Source of the DNA: Streptomyces griseocarneus
GTDB taxonomy: Bacteria > Actinomycetota > Actinomycetes > Streptomycetales > Streptomycetaceae
Assembly (NCBI RefSeq): GCF_014655595.1
Contig: NZ_BNBL01000001.1
Coordinates: forward strand, 219,284 to 283,283
Reading direction: 5' to 3'
DNA length: 64,000 bases
Numbering within the stretch: position 1 is the first letter of the stretch; every line of letters starts with the position of its first letter. Positions 5,978-15,183 of this stretch are shown in pieces. A model generated the notes under the pieces. That model ran no database searches. It was given only the letters and a program-made list of their open reading frames with translations, and was not told the origin of the DNA. Position numbers and translations under genes: made by a program.

Positions 5978-8631
5978 CCGGCACCGGCACCACCCCCGGC
6001 ACCCGTACGCCCCTCGCCGTGCCCGACCTGTCCCTCGTGGTCCTCGTCGGCGCCACCGGCTCCGGCAAGTCCACGTTCGCCGCCCGGCACTTCAAGCCCA
6101 CCGAGACCATCTCGTCCGACTTCTGCCGGGGCCTGGTCAGCGACGACGAGAACGACCAGAGCGCCAGCAAGGACGCCTTCGAGCTCCTGCACTACATCGC
6201 CGGCAAGCGCCTGGCCGCCGGCCGGCTGACGGTCGTCGACGCCACCAACGTCCAGCCCGAGGCCCGCAAGCAGCTCGTGGCGCTGGCGCGCGAGCACGAC
6301 GTGCTGCCCGTCGCCATCGTCCTGGACATGCCCGAGGAGGTCTGCGCCGAGCGCAACGCCGCCCGCCCCGACCGGGCCGGCCTCGCCCTCCGCGTCATCC
6401 AGCGCCACCGCCGCGAGCTGCGTCGTTCCCTCAAGCACCTGGAGCGGGAGGGCTTCCGCACGGTGCACGTCCTGCGGGGCGCCGCCGAGGCGGACGCGGC
6501 GGAGATCGTGCGCGAGCGCCGGTACAACGACCTGCGCCACCTCACGGGCCCCTTCGACATCATCGGTGACATCCACGGCTGCCGCTCGGAGCTGGAGAGC
6601 CTGCTCACCGCGCTCGGCTACGCCCTCGTCCGTGACGAGGCCGGCCGGCCCGTCGACGCCGCGCACCCCGAGGGCCGCACGGTCGTCTTCGTCGGCGACC
6701 TCGTCGACCGCGGCCCCGACAGCCCCGGCGTGCTGCGCCTGGCCATGGGCATGGTCGCCGCCGGGCACGCCCTGTGCGTCCCCGGCAACCACGAGAACAA
6801 GCTCGGCCGCCACCTGAGCGGCCGCCAGGTCAACGTCGCGCACGGCCTCGCGGAGACGCTCGAACAGCTGGAGCGGGAGGAACCGGAGTTCCGGGAGAAG
6901 GCGCGGACGTTCATCGACTCGCTCGTCAGCCACTACGTCCTCGACGGCGGCCGGCTCGTCGTCTGCCACGCCGGCCTGCCCGAGAAGTACCACGGCCGCA
7001 CCTCCGGCCGCGTCCGCGCGCACGCCCTCTACGGCGACACCACGGGGGAGACCGACGAGTTCGGCCTGCCCGTGCGCTACCCGTGGGCTGAGGACTACCG
7101 CGGCCGTGCCGCCGTCGTCTACGGCCACACCCCGGCCCCGGCTGCGACGTGGCTGAACAACACCATCTGCCTGGACACCGGCGCCGTCTTCGGCGGCAAG
7201 CTGACCGCGCTGCGCTGGCCCGAGCGCGAGCTGGTGGACGTACCGGCCGAGGAGGTCTGGTACGAGCCCGTCCGCCCGCTGGCCTCCGAGGCGCCCGGCG
7301 GCGCCGACGGCCGTCCGCTCGACCTGGGCGACGTCACCGGCCGCCGGGTCGTGGAGACCCGGCACCTGGGCCGGGTGGCGGTCAAGGAGGAGAACGCCGC
7401 CGCGGCCCTGGAAGTCATGAGCCGCTTCGCCGTCGACCCCCAGCAGCTCCTCTACCTCCCGCCGACCATGGCCCCGTGCGCCACCTCCAAGGAGGAGGGC
7501 TATCTGGAGCACCCGGCCGAGGCCTTCGCGGGCTACCGGGCGGACGGCGTGCGCCGGGTGATCTGCGAGGAGAAGCACATGGGCTCCCGCGCGGCGGTCC
7601 TCGTCTGCCGGGACGCGGACGTCGCCCGCGAGCGTTTCGCGGTGGCCGGCGGCGTGCCCGGCGCGGTGTACACCCGCACGGGACGGCCGTTCTTCGACGA
7701 CGCCGCCCTGGCCGCGCGGATACTCGAGCGGCTGGGCCGTGCCGTGGGGGAGGCCGGGCTGTGGGAGGAGCTCGGCACGGACTGGCTGCTGCTGGACGCC
7801 GAGCTGATGCCCTGGTCGCTGAAGGCGGCCGGCCTGCTGCGCCACCAGTACGCGGCCGTGGGCGCCGCCTCCCGTACGGTCTTCCCGGCCGCCCTCGCGG
7901 CGCTGGAGTCGGCGGCGGAGCGCGGCGTGGACGTGGCCGGCCTGCTGGGCCGCCAGCGCGAGCGCGCCGAGGACGCCGAGGCCTTCACCGAGGCGTACGG
8001 GCGGTACTGCTGGCCGGTCGGGGGAGAGGGCGCCGACGCGGCGGCCGGCATCCGGATGGCTCCGTTCCAGCTCCTGGCCGTCCAGGGCCGCAGCCTCGCC
8101 GCGCTCCCGCACGACGAGCAGCTGGCCCTGATCGACCGCCTCGTCGCCGCGGACGGCGGCGGCGAGGAAGGCGGGGAAGGCGCAGAAGGCGAGGTAGACG
8201 GGGTAGGCGGCACGCGGGGCCTGCTCGCTCCCACCCGCCGTCTGGTCGTCGACACCGAGGACGAGGCCTCCGTCGCCGAGGGCACCCGGTGGTGGCTGGA
8301 GCTGACCGCCGCCGGCGGCGAGGGCATGGTCGTCAAGCCGCTCCAGGCCTACGCCCGCCGCCCCGACGGGCGGCTCGTCCAGCCGGGCGTCAAGTGCCGC
8401 GGCCGGGAGTACCTGCGCATCATCTACGGCCCGGAGTACACCCGCCCGGACAACCTCGCCCGGCTGCGCGTACGCCACCTCGGCCACAAGCGCTCGCTCG
8501 CCCTGCGGGAGTACGCCCTCGGCCTGGAGGCGCTGGACCGGCTGGCGGAGGGCGAGCCGCTGTGGCGCGTCCACGAGGCCGTCTTCGCGGTGCTCGCGCT
8601 GGAGTCCGAGCCGGTCGACCCGCGCCTGTAG
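5974..8631 (+). CDS. pnkp: Polynucleotide kinase-phosphatase/ligase Pnkp
   Basis: This 885-residue enzyme carries three RNA-healing modules in the order known for bacterial Pnkp. First is a 5'-OH kinase with P-loop GATGSGKS (residues 26-33). Second is a binuclear metallophosphatase (2',3' end healing) with GDIHGC at 198, FVGDLVDRGPDS near 245 and GNHENK near 273. Third is a ligase adenylyltransferase with EEKHMGSR, where K534 is the expected AMP acceptor. It joins RNA only with Hen1, encoded immediately upstream and overlapping. AAGGAGG precedes the ATG. An acidic Gly/Glu-rich insert at about residues 728-748 lies in the ligase module and is probably a flexible loop. Confidence 0.96.
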   Translation: MTGTGTTPGTRTPLAVPDLSLVVLVGATGSGKSTFAARHFKPTETISSDFCRGLVSDDENDQSASKDAFELLHYIAGKRLAAGRLTVVDATNVQPEARKQLVALAREHDVLPVAIVLDMPEEVCAERNAARPDRAGLALRVIQRHRRELRRSLKHLEREGFRTVHVLRGAAEADAAEIVRERRYNDLRHLTGPFDIIGDIHGCRSELESLLTALGYALVRDEAGRPVDAAHPEGRTVVFVGDLVDRGPDSPGVLRLAMGMVAAGHALCVPGNHENKLGRHLSGRQVNVAHGLAETLEQLEREEPEFREKARTFIDSLVSHYVLDGGRLVVCHAGLPEKYHGRTSGRVRAHALYGDTTGETDEFGLPVRYPWAEDYRGRAAVVYGHTPAPAATWLNNTICLDTGAVFGGKLTALRWPERELVDVPAEEVWYEPVRPLASEAPGGADGRPLDLGDVTGRRVVETRHLGRVAVKEENAAAALEVMSRFAVDPQQLLYLPPTMAPCATSKEEGYLEHPAEAFAGYRADGVRRVICEEKHMGSRAAVLVCRDADVARERFAVAGGVPGAVYTRTGRPFFDDAALAARILERLGRAVGEAGLWEELGTDWLLLDAELMPWSLKAAGLLRHQYAAVGAASRTVFPAALAALESAAERGVDVAGLLGRQRERAEDAEAFTEAYGRYCWPVGGEGADAAAGIRMAPFQLLAVQGRSLAALPHDEQLALIDRLVAADGGGEEGGEGAEGEVDGVGGTRGLLAPTRRLVVDTEDEASVAEGTRWWLELTAAGGEGMVVKPLQAYARRPDGRLVQPGVKCRGREYLRIIYGPEYTRPDNLARLRVRHLGHKRSLALREYALGLEALDRLAEGEPLWRVHEAVFAVLALESEPVDPRL

Positions 8632-8645
8632 CGCGGGCCCCGGCA

Positions 8646-8694
8646 GGGCCGGGCGGCTCCGGCCGCCCGGCCCGGTCGGGGCACTCCGTGCCCC
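8646..8694 (+). terminator. Double hairpin after pnkp
   Basis: GGGCCGGGCGG (8646-8656) pairs with CCGCCCGGCCC (8663-8673) across a 6-nt loop. A second hairpin GGGGCAC/GTGCCCC follows at 8678-8694 with a 3-nt loop. There is no T-tract, as is usual in Streptomyces. Confidence 0.7.
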
Positions 8695-8736
8695 GCGTGC
8701 CGAGTGATCACGGCCGGTTCAGGTGAGGATGGGGGG

Positions 8737-9969
8737 ATGGGATTCCATGTCGATTCCGAGGCCGGGCGGCTCCGCCGCGTCATCCTGCACCGCCCCGACC
8801 TGGAGCTGAAGCGGCTCACGCCGTCGAACAAGAACGCTCTGCTCTTCGACGACGTCCTGTGGGTGCGCCGCGCCCGGGCCGAGCACGACGGCTTCGCCGA
8901 CGTGCTGCGCGAGCGCGGCGTGGAGGTGCACCTCTTCCAGGACCTGCTGGAGGAGAGCCTGCGGGTGCCGGCCGCGCGGGCGATGGTGCTGGACCGGGTC
9001 TTCGACGAGAAGGAGTACGGTCCGCTGGCCACCGACCACCTGCGGGCGGCGTTCGAGGCGATGCCGGTGCCGGAGGTGGCGTCGCTGCTGGTCGGGGGGA
9101 TGACCAAGCGCGAGTTCCTGGCCGGCCACCCGGAGCCGGTCTCCGTGCGCTTCCACGTGATGGACCTCGACGACTTCCTGATCAATCCGCTGCCGAACCA
9201 CCTCTTCACCCGGGACACCTCCGCCTGGATCTACGACGGGGTGAGCATCAACGCGATGCGCTGGCCCGCCCGTTGGCACGAGACGGTGCACTACGAGGCG
9301 CTCTACCGCCACCACCCCATGTTCGCGGGGGGCGGCTTCCACATCTGGTGCGACGGGCAGGCGGCCTACCCCTCGACGATCGAGGGCGGCGACGTGCTCG
9401 TCATCGGCCAGGGCGCCGTGCTGATCGGGATGAGCGAGCGCACCACCCCGCAGGCCGTGGAGATGCTGGCCCGGGGGCTGTTCGCGGCCGGCTCGGCCCG
9501 CACGATCGTGGCGCTGGACATGCCCAAGGGGCGGGCGTTCATGCACCTGGACACCGTGATGACGATGGTGGACGGCGACACGTTCACCCAGTACGCGGGC
9601 CTGGGCACGCTCCGCTCGTACACCATCGAGCCCGGCGTCGGCGAGCGCGACCTGAAGGTCACCGACCACCCGCCGGAGCACATGCACCGCGCCATCGCCG
9701 CCGCGCTGGGCCTGGACTCCATCCGGGTGCTGACCGCCCGGCAGGACGTGCACGCGGCCGAGCGCGAGCAGTGGGACGACGGCTGCAACGTCCTGGCCAT
9801 AGAGCCGGGCGTGGTGGTCGCCTACGAGCGGAACGCGACGACGAATACTTTCCTCCGTAAGCACGGAATCGAGGTCATCACCATTCCGGGCAGTGAGCTG
9901 GGGCGCGGCAGGGGTGGGCCGCGCTGCATGAGCTGCCCGGTCGAGCGGGATCCGGTACCGGGTGCTTAG
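8737..9969 (+). CDS. arcA: Arginine deiminase
   Basis: This 410-residue cytoplasmic enzyme hydrolyses arginine to citrulline and ammonia. Visible guanidino-modifying enzyme motifs are FTRDTSAWI (about residue 163), EGGDVLVIG (about 215), [10 protein letters not shown] (about 270) and the catalytic cysteine C397 in GPRCMSCP at the C-terminus. The ATG at 8737 follows AGGTGAGGA; an upstream in-frame GTG at 8704 lacks a site. Ornithine carbamoyltransferase follows 84 bp downstream, so citrulline made here could be split to ornithine and carbamoyl phosphate. No carbamate kinase is in the window, so a complete arc operon is not present. Confidence 0.95.
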   Translation: MGFHVDSEAGRLRRVILHRPDLELKRLTPSNKNALLFDDVLWVRRARAEHDGFADVLRERGVEVHLFQDLLEESLRVPAARAMVLDRVFDEKEYGPLATDHLRAAFEAMPVPEVASLLVGGMTKREFLAGHPEPVSVRFHVMDLDDFLINPLPNHLFTRDTSAWIYDGVSINAMRWPARWHETVHYEALYRHHPMFAGGGFHIWCDGQAAYPSTIEGGDVLVIGQGAVLIGMSERTTPQAVEMLARGLFAAGSARTIVALDMPKGRAFMHLDTVMTMVDGDTFTQYAGLGTLRSYTIEPGVGERDLKVTDHPPEHMHRAIAAALGLDSIRVLTARQDVHAAEREQWDDGCNVLAIEPGVVVAYERNATTNTFLRKHGIEVITIPGSELGRGRGGPRCMSCPVERDPVPGA

Positions 9970-9985
9970 CCGGAAGAACGCATCT

Positions 9986-9997
9986 GCATAATGATGC
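9986..9997. promoter_or_regulatory. Possible ArgR (ARG-box) half-palindrome before argF
   Basis: GCATAATGATGC is symmetrical except for its two flanking central positions and lies in an AT-rich patch (9984-10021) unusual for this genome, 57 bp before argF. ARG boxes are AT-rich palindromes of this kind. I could not score it against a matrix. Confidence 0.35.
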
Positions 9998-10053
9998 TGA
10001 CTGATGTATACAGTTCCATTTACCGTGCAGTGCTGACGACGTAGGAGCCACCC

Positions 10054-11067
10054 ATGGCGACGGACCTCAAGGGCCGCCACTTCCTCAAGGAGACGGATCT
10101 CACCGCCGAGGAGTTCCGCGGTCTGGTCGAACTGGCCGCGGAGCTGAAGGCCGCCAAGCGCGCGGGCGCCGAGGAGCCTCGCCTGAAGGGGCGCAACATC
10201 GCCCTCGTCTTCGAGAAGACCTCCACCCGCACCCGCTGCGCCTTCGAGGTCGCCGCCGCCGACCAGGGCGCCCGTACGACCTATCTCGACCCCGCCGGTT
10301 CGCAGATCGGCCACAAGGAGTCGGTCCGGGACACCGCCCGGGTGCTCGGCCGGATGTTCGACGCGATTCAGTACCGGGGCCATGGCCAGCACATCGTCGA
10401 GGACCTCGCCGCCTACGCCGACGTCCCCGTCTACAACGGCCTGACCGACGAATGGCACCCCACCCAGATGCTCGCCGACGTGCTCACCATGACCGAGCAC
10501 ACGGCCAAGCCGCTGGAGCACGTGGCGTACGCCTACCTCGGCGACGCCCGTTACAACATGGGCAACTCCTACCTCGTGACCGGCGCCCTGCTCGGCATGG
10601 ACGTCCGCATCGTCGCCCCGGAGGCGCTCTGGCCGGCCCCCGAGGTCATCGCCCGCGCGCGGCAGCTCGCCGAGACCAGCGGCGCCCGGATCACCCTCAC
10701 GCACGACGTCGCCGAGGGCGTGCGCGGCGCCGACTTCATCGCCACCGACGTCTGGGTGTCGATGGGGGAGCCCAAGGAGGTCTGGGACGCCCGCATCGCC
10801 CTGCTCGCCCCCTACGCCGTGACCATGGACGTGCTGCGCGCGACCGGCAACCCGGCCGTGAAGTTCCTGCACTGCCTGCCGGCCTTCCACGACCTCGACA
10901 CCACGATCGGCCGGGAGATCTACGAGCGCCACGGCCTGACCTCGCTGGAGGTCACCGACGAGGTCTTCGAGTCGGTGCACTCCGTGGTCTTCGACGAGGC
11001 GGAGAACAGGCTGCACACCATCAAGGCCGTGCTGGTGGCGACCCTGGCGGAGTGGGGACGGCAGTAG
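10054..11067 (+). CDS. argF: Ornithine carbamoyltransferase
   Basis: This 337-residue enzyme interconverts ornithine plus carbamoyl phosphate with citrulline plus phosphate. It shows the carbamoyl phosphate site [13 protein letters not shown] (STRTR near residue 57), the ornithine loop region with [14 protein letters not shown] (about 130), and HCLPAFHD (about 272) with the catalytic cysteine. Length and motifs fit both anabolic ArgF and catabolic ArcB. The arcA neighbour suggests a catabolic role, but in streptomycetes this locus is usually listed as argF. The start follows TAGGAGCC. A strong T-tailed terminator follows. Confidence 0.95.
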   Translation: MATDLKGRHFLKETDLTAEEFRGLVELAAELKAAKRAGAEEPRLKGRNIALVFEKTSTRTRCAFEVAAADQGARTTYLDPAGSQIGHKESVRDTARVLGRMFDAIQYRGHGQHIVEDLAAYADVPVYNGLTDEWHPTQMLADVLTMTEHTAKPLEHVAYAYLGDARYNMGNSYLVTGALLGMDVRIVAPEALWPAPEVIARARQLAETSGARITLTHDVAEGVRGADFIATDVWVSMGEPKEVWDARIALLAPYAVTMDVLRATGNPAVKFLHCLPAFHDLDTTIGREIYERHGLTSLEVTDEVFESVHSVVFDEAENRLHTIKAVLVATLAEWGRQ

Positions 11068-11093
11068 CCGCACCCGCGGCGGACACCGCCCCA

Positions 11094-11127
11094 GGGGCGG
11101 CGGGCTTCGTGCCCGCCGCCCCTTTTT
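11094..11127 (+). terminator. Rho-independent terminator of argF
   Basis: GGGGCGGCGGGC (11094-11105) pairs perfectly with GCCCGCCGCCCC (11111-11122) around TTCGT and is followed by five T residues. Confidence 0.9.
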
Positions 11128-11163
11128 CGCACGGTCCTCCCTGCCCCGGCGTATCGCGCACTC

Positions 11164-11193
11164 GTGACGACAGTCACGGGACGGTGATAACTT
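11164..11193 (+). promoter_or_regulatory. Promoter/operator element of the enoyl-CoA hydratase operon
   Basis: GTGACGACAGTCA and GATAACT define a 30-bp element also found at 16906-16935, with 22 of 30 positions identical. GTGACG fits a -35 box, and TAACTT, 18 bp on, fits a -10. The spacer holds the dyad TGACgacaGTCA (11165-11176). PaaX, encoded in the cluster, is the most likely repressor; this is inference. Confidence 0.6.
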
Positions 11194-11238
11194 CACGAGG
11201 CAGGCACCAGCCCCTCCGGCTGAAGGAGGCCGTGCTCC

Positions 11239-12066
11239 ATGAGTCCGTTCACCGGCTCCGCGTCCCGCACCGAGGAATGGCGCCACCTGCGCCTGACCCT
11301 GGACTCCGGCGTCGCCACCGTCACCCTCGCCCGTCCCGACAAGCTCAACGCCCTCACCTTCGGCGCCTACGCCGACCTGCGCGACCTGCTGCCCGAACTG
11401 GCCCGCGACGGCTCCGTACGGGCCCTCGTGCTCGGCGGCGAGGGGCGCGGCTTCTGCTCCGGCGGCGACGTCGACGACATCATCGGCGCCACCCTGGCCA
11501 TGGACACCGGCCGGCTGCTGGACTTCAACCGCATGACCGGCCAGGTCGTCCGCGGCTTACGGGAGTGCCCCTTCCCCGTGATCGCCGCCGTCCACGGCGT
11601 CGCGGCGGGAGCCGGCGCCGTCCTCGCGCTGGCCGCCGACTTCCGCGTCGCCGACCCCACCGCGCGCTTCGCGTTCCTCTTCACCCGTGTCGGCCTCTCC
11701 GGCGGCGACATGGGCGCCGCCTACCTCCTGCCCCGCGTCGTCGGCCTCGGCCACGCCACCCGCCTGCTGATGCTCGGCGAGCCCGTGCGCGCCCCGGAGG
11801 CCGAACGCATCGGGCTCATCAGTCAACTGACGGAGGAAGGCGGGGTACCCGCCGCCGCCCTCGCCCTCGCCCGCCGGCTCGCCGAGGGCCCGGCCCTGGC
11901 CCACGCCCAGACCAAGGCCCTGCTCACCGCCGAACTCGACATGCCGCTCGCGGCCTCCGTCGAACTCGACGCCGCCACCCAGGCCCTGCTCATGAACAGC
12001 GCCGACTACGCCGAGTTCCACGCGGCCTTCACCGAGAAGCGGCCCCCCAAGTGGCGGGGACGATGA
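11239..12066 (+). CDS. Enoyl-CoA hydratase/isomerase
   Basis: A 275-residue crotonase-fold protein. It has LARPDKLNALTFGAY (about 34-48), the oxyanion-hole loop GGEGRGFCSGGDVDDI (about 65-80) and AAVHGVAAGAGAVLALAADF (about 116-134). FLFTRVGLSGGDMGAAYLLPR (from about 141) places Gly-Gly-Asp where catalytic acids usually sit. Enzymes of this type hydrate or open CoA-bound rings. It is the first gene of an ATGA-coupled pair with the monooxygenase/reductase fusion, which supports a role just after ring dearomatisation. The start has AAGGAGG. The exact substrate cannot be read from sequence. Confidence 0.9.
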   Translation: MSPFTGSASRTEEWRHLRLTLDSGVATVTLARPDKLNALTFGAYADLRDLLPELARDGSVRALVLGGEGRGFCSGGDVDDIIGATLAMDTGRLLDFNRMTGQVVRGLRECPFPVIAAVHGVAAGAGAVLALAADFRVADPTARFAFLFTRVGLSGGDMGAAYLLPRVVGLGHATRLLMLGEPVRAPEAERIGLISQLTEEGGVPAAALALARRLAEGPALAHAQTKALLTAELDMPLAASVELDAATQALLMNSADYAEFHAAFTEKRPPKWRGR

Positions 12067-14330
12067 CCACCGCGCCGCCGGCGGTGGCCGGCCGGGTCGC
12101 CGTCATCGGCGGCGGCCCCGGCGGCCTCTACGCCGCCGCACTGCTCAAGCGCCACGAGCCCGGACGCGAGATCACCCTCTGGGAGCGCAACGCCCCCGAC
12201 GACACCTTCGGCTTCGGCGTCGTCCTCTCCGACGAGACCCTCGGCGGCATCGAGAGCGCCGACCCGGAGGTCTTCGCCGCGCTGCGCCGCGAGCTCATCC
12301 GCTGGGACGACATCGACGTCGTCCACCGCGGCACCACGCTGCGCTCCGGCGGCCACGGCTTCGCCGCCCTCGGCCGCCACCGGCTCCTGGAACTCCTCCA
12401 CGAGCGCTGCCGCGACCTCGGCGTCCGGCTCCGCTTCCGCACCGAGGCGCCGCCCGCCGCCGAACTGGCCCGCACCCACGACCTCGTCATCGCCGCCGAC
12501 GGCGTCCACAGCCGCACCCGCGACACCCACCGCGACGCCTTCCGCCCCACCCTCACCACCCACCGCTGCCGCTACATATGGCTCGCCGCCGACCTCCCCC
12601 TCGACGCCTTCCGCTTCGAGATCGCCGAGACCGAGCACGGCGTCATGCAGCTGCACGCCTACCCCTTCGGGGCGGGCGCCTGCACCGTCATCGTCGAGAT
12701 GCGCGAAGAGGTCTGGCAGCGCGCCGGCCTCGACCGCTGCGACGAGAAGGACGCCGCCGAGCGCTGCGGCGCGTACTTCCCCGGCTTCCTCGGCGGCCGC
12801 CCGCTGCGCTCCAACCACTCGGCGTGGACCGCCTTCCGCACCGTCGTCAACGAGCGCTGGTACCACGGCAACACGGTGCTGATCGGCGACGCCGCGCACA
12901 CCGCGCACTTCTCCATCGGCTCCGGCACCAAGCTCGCCGTCGAGGACGCCCTGGCCCTGGCCGTCGGCCTGCGCGACGCCCCCGCCCTCGGCGACGCCCT
13001 GCGGGCCTACGAGGAGCAGCGGCGCCCGGCGGTCGCCTCCACGCAGCGGGCCGCCCGGGCCAGCCTGGAGTGGTTCGAGAACCTCTCCGGCCACGTCGAA
13101 CGGCCGCCGTACCGCTTCGCCTTCGACCTCCTGACCCGCAGCCGCCGCGTCACCCACGACAACCTCCGTCTGCGCGACGCGGAGTTCGTCGCCGCCGTCG
13201 AGGCAGAGGCAGGCATTCCGCCCGGCACGCCGCCGATGTTCACCCCCTTCCGGCTGCGCGGGCTGACCCTGCGCAACCGCGTCGTCGTCTCGCCGATGGA
13301 CATGTACTCGGCCACCGACGGCACCCCCGGCGACTTCCACCTCGTGCACCTCGGCGCCCGCGCCCTCGGCGGCGCCGGCCTGGTCATGACCGAGATGGTC
13401 TGCGTCAGCCCGTGGGGCCGGATCACACCCGGCTGCACGGGCCTGTACGCGCCGGAGCACGAGGAGGCCTGGCGCCGGATCACCGGCTTCGTGCACGAGC
13501 GGGCCCCGGGAACGGCCATCGGCGTCCAGCTCGGCCACAGCGGCCGCAAGGGCTCCACCCGGCTCATGTGGGAGGGCATCGACCAGCCCCTGCCCGAGGG
13601 CAACTGGCCGCTGGTCGCCGCCTCCCCGCTGCCGTACCACCCCGGCGTCAGCCAGACGCCCCAGACCCTGACCGCCGCCGGGCTCGCAGCCGTCCGCGAC
13701 GACTTCGTCCGCTCCGCCGAATCCGCCGACCGGGCCGGTTTCGATCTCCTGGAGCTGCACTGCGCGCACGGCTACCTGCTCTCCGGCTTCCTCTCGCCGC
13801 TCACCAACCACCGTGACGACGCGTACGGCGGCACCCTGGCGGGACGCCTGCGCTACCCCCTCGAGGTCTTCGACGCCGTACGGGCCGTCTGGCCCGCCCA
13901 CAAACCGATGACGGTGCGCATCTCCGCCACCGACTGGGCGGACGGCGGCACCAGCGCCGAGGACGCCGTCGCCGTCGCGCGCGCCTTCGCCGAGCACGGC
14001 GCCGACGCCATCGACGTGTCCACCGGCCAGGTCGTCCCCGACGAGCGGCCCGCCTTCGGGCGCTCGTACCAGGTGCCGTTCGCCGACCGGATCCGGCACG
14101 AGGCGTCGGTGCCGGTCATCGCGGTCGGGGCCATCTCCTCGTGGGACGACGTCAACTCGCTGATCCTGGCCGGCCGCGCCGACCTGTGCGCGCTGGCGCG
14201 GCCGCACCTGTACGACCCGAACTGGACCCTGCACGCCGCCGCCGACCAGGGCTACACCGGCCCCGGCGCGCCGTGGCCCGCACCGTACCGCGCGGGCAGC
14301 CGCAAGCCGCCGACGGGGCGGAGCGCATGA
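12063..14330 (+). CDS. FAD monooxygenase/Old Yellow Enzyme fusion (salicylyl-CoA 5-hydroxylase or 2-aminobenzoyl-CoA monooxygenase/reductase type)
   Basis: This 755-residue protein has two enzymes in one chain. Residues 1-375 are a class A flavin monooxygenase with the GGGPGGLYAA dinucleotide site (about 16-25), IAADGVHSRTR (DG motif, about 141) and GDAAHTAHFSIGSGTKLAVED (about 277). Residues about 390-745 are an Old Yellow Enzyme type NADH:flavin reductase, starting MFTPFRLRGLTLRNRVVVSPM, with ELHCAHGYLLSGFLSP and YGGTLAGRLRYPLEV. This order is known for 2-aminobenzoyl-CoA monooxygenase/reductase of Azoarcus, which hydroxylates and then dearomatises the ring. Databases often call it salicylyl-CoA 5-hydroxylase/oxidoreductase. 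It starts at an ATGA overlap with the hydratase. Confidence 0.88.
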   Translation: MTTAPPAVAGRVAVIGGGPGGLYAAALLKRHEPGREITLWERNAPDDTFGFGVVLSDETLGGIESADPEVFAALRRELIRWDDIDVVHRGTTLRSGGHGFAALGRHRLLELLHERCRDLGVRLRFRTEAPPAAELARTHDLVIAADGVHSRTRDTHRDAFRPTLTTHRCRYIWLAADLPLDAFRFEIAETEHGVMQLHAYPFGAGACTVIVEMREEVWQRAGLDRCDEKDAAERCGAYFPGFLGGRPLRSNHSAWTAFRTVVNERWYHGNTVLIGDAAHTAHFSIGSGTKLAVEDALALAVGLRDAPALGDALRAYEEQRRPAVASTQRAARASLEWFENLSGHVERPPYRFAFDLLTRSRRVTHDNLRLRDAEFVAAVEAEAGIPPGTPPMFTPFRLRGLTLRNRVVVSPMDMYSATDGTPGDFHLVHLGARALGGAGLVMTEMVCVSPWGRITPGCTGLYAPEHEEAWRRITGFVHERAPGTAIGVQLGHSGRKGSTRLMWEGIDQPLPEGNWPLVAASPLPYHPGVSQTPQTLTAAGLAAVRDDFVRSAESADRAGFDLLELHCAHGYLLSGFLSPLTNHRDDAYGGTLAGRLRYPLEVFDAVRAVWPAHKPMTVRISATDWADGGTSAEDAVAVARAFAEHGADAIDVSTGQVVPDERPAFGRSYQVPFADRIRHEASVPVIAVGAISSWDDVNSLILAGRADLCALARPHLYDPNWTLHAAADQGYTGPGAPWPAPYRAGSRKPPTGRSA

Positions 14331-14343
14331 CGCGACCCACTCC

Positions 14344-15183
14344 CTACGCCAGCACCGGCCGTACGAACTGCTCCCCGGCGTCGCGCAGCCGCGCGTGCAG
14401 GGCCGCGAAGACCCGGGCCGCCCGGCCGCCCGGCCACTCCTCGGGCAGCAGGGCCGCCGGCAGGCCGGGATCGGCGTACGGCAGCCGCCGCCAGGAGTCC
14501 AGGGCGAGGAGGTAGTCGCGGTAGGCGGCCTCCGGCGGGACCGGCCGACGACGCGACCAGCGGTGCAGCACGGGCTCGTGGGTGTCGAGGAACGCCTGGT
14601 GCTGCCGGGCCAGCGCCTCGAGGTCCCACCACCGGGCCACGGCCTCGGCGGTGGGGTCGAAGCCCAGGTGGCTGCCCTTGAACAGGTCGACGTAGGAGGC
14701 CAGCCCCAGCCGCTCGAGGGTGTGCCGCGTCTCCTCGTGCACGTGCGCCGGGGCGATCCACACGCCGGGCGCGGCCGTGCCGAAGCCCAGCCGGGCCAGC
14801 CGGGAGCGCAGCAGGTGCCGCTTGTGCCGCTCCTGTTCGGGGACCGAGAAGACGGCCAGCAGCCAGCCCTGGCCGGGCCGCGCCGAGGAGCGGCCGTAGA
14901 TGCGCCGGTCGCCGTCGTCGAGGAGCTGCCGCGCGGCGTCCGACAGCCCGTAGCCCGCCGCGCCGTCCGCCGTGCGGCCGGCGACGAGCAGCCCGCGCCG
15001 CTTGAGCCGGGAGACGGCCGACCGCACCGACGGCGAGTCCACGCCCACCGCGCCCAGCAGCCGGATCAGGGCCGCGATCGGCACCGGGCCGGCGGGGGAG
15101 TCGGCGCCACCGCGTCCGTACGCGCCGTAGAAGGTGACGATGAGGGACCGGGGGGTGTGGAGCGGTTGCTGGTGGTCAGTCAC
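14344..15183 (-). CDS. PaaX-family transcriptional regulator
   Basis: This 279-residue protein starts with an N-terminal winged helix (TPRSLIVTFYGAYGR, SPSVRSAVSRLKRRGLL, about 10-68) and continues with the PaaX domain including GWLLAVFSVPEQERHKRHLLRSRL and a long C-terminal helical part. PaaX proteins repress phenylacetyl-CoA and other aryl-CoA operons and are released by the CoA ester. It starts with GTG at 15183, overlapping the ligase stop by 8 bp, so ligase and regulator form one leftward transcript. It likely controls the two outward promoters carrying the shared element. Confidence 0.88.
   Translation of the reverse strand: MTDHQQPLHTPRSLIVTFYGAYGRGGADSPAGPVPIAALIRLLGAVGVDSPSVRSAVSRLKRRGLLVAGRTADGAAGYGLSDAARQLLDDGDRRIYGRSSARPGQGWLLAVFSVPEQERHKRHLLRSRLARLGFGTAAPGVWIAPAHVHEETRHTLERLGLASYVDLFKGSHLGFDPTAEAVARWWDLEALARQHQAFLDTHEPVLHRWSRRRPVPPEAAYRDYLLALDSWRRLPYADPGLPAALLPEEWPGGRAARVFAALHARLRDAGEQFVRPVLA

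Noticed and set aside
5812..8574. A 920-codon frame antisense to hen1-pnkp
   Set aside because: It overlaps the three clear Pnkp modules and has shadow composition.
8737..11067. Complete arginine deiminase (arcABC) operon
   Set aside because: No carbamate kinase or arginine/ornithine antiporter gene is present, and a separate regulatory patch precedes argF.
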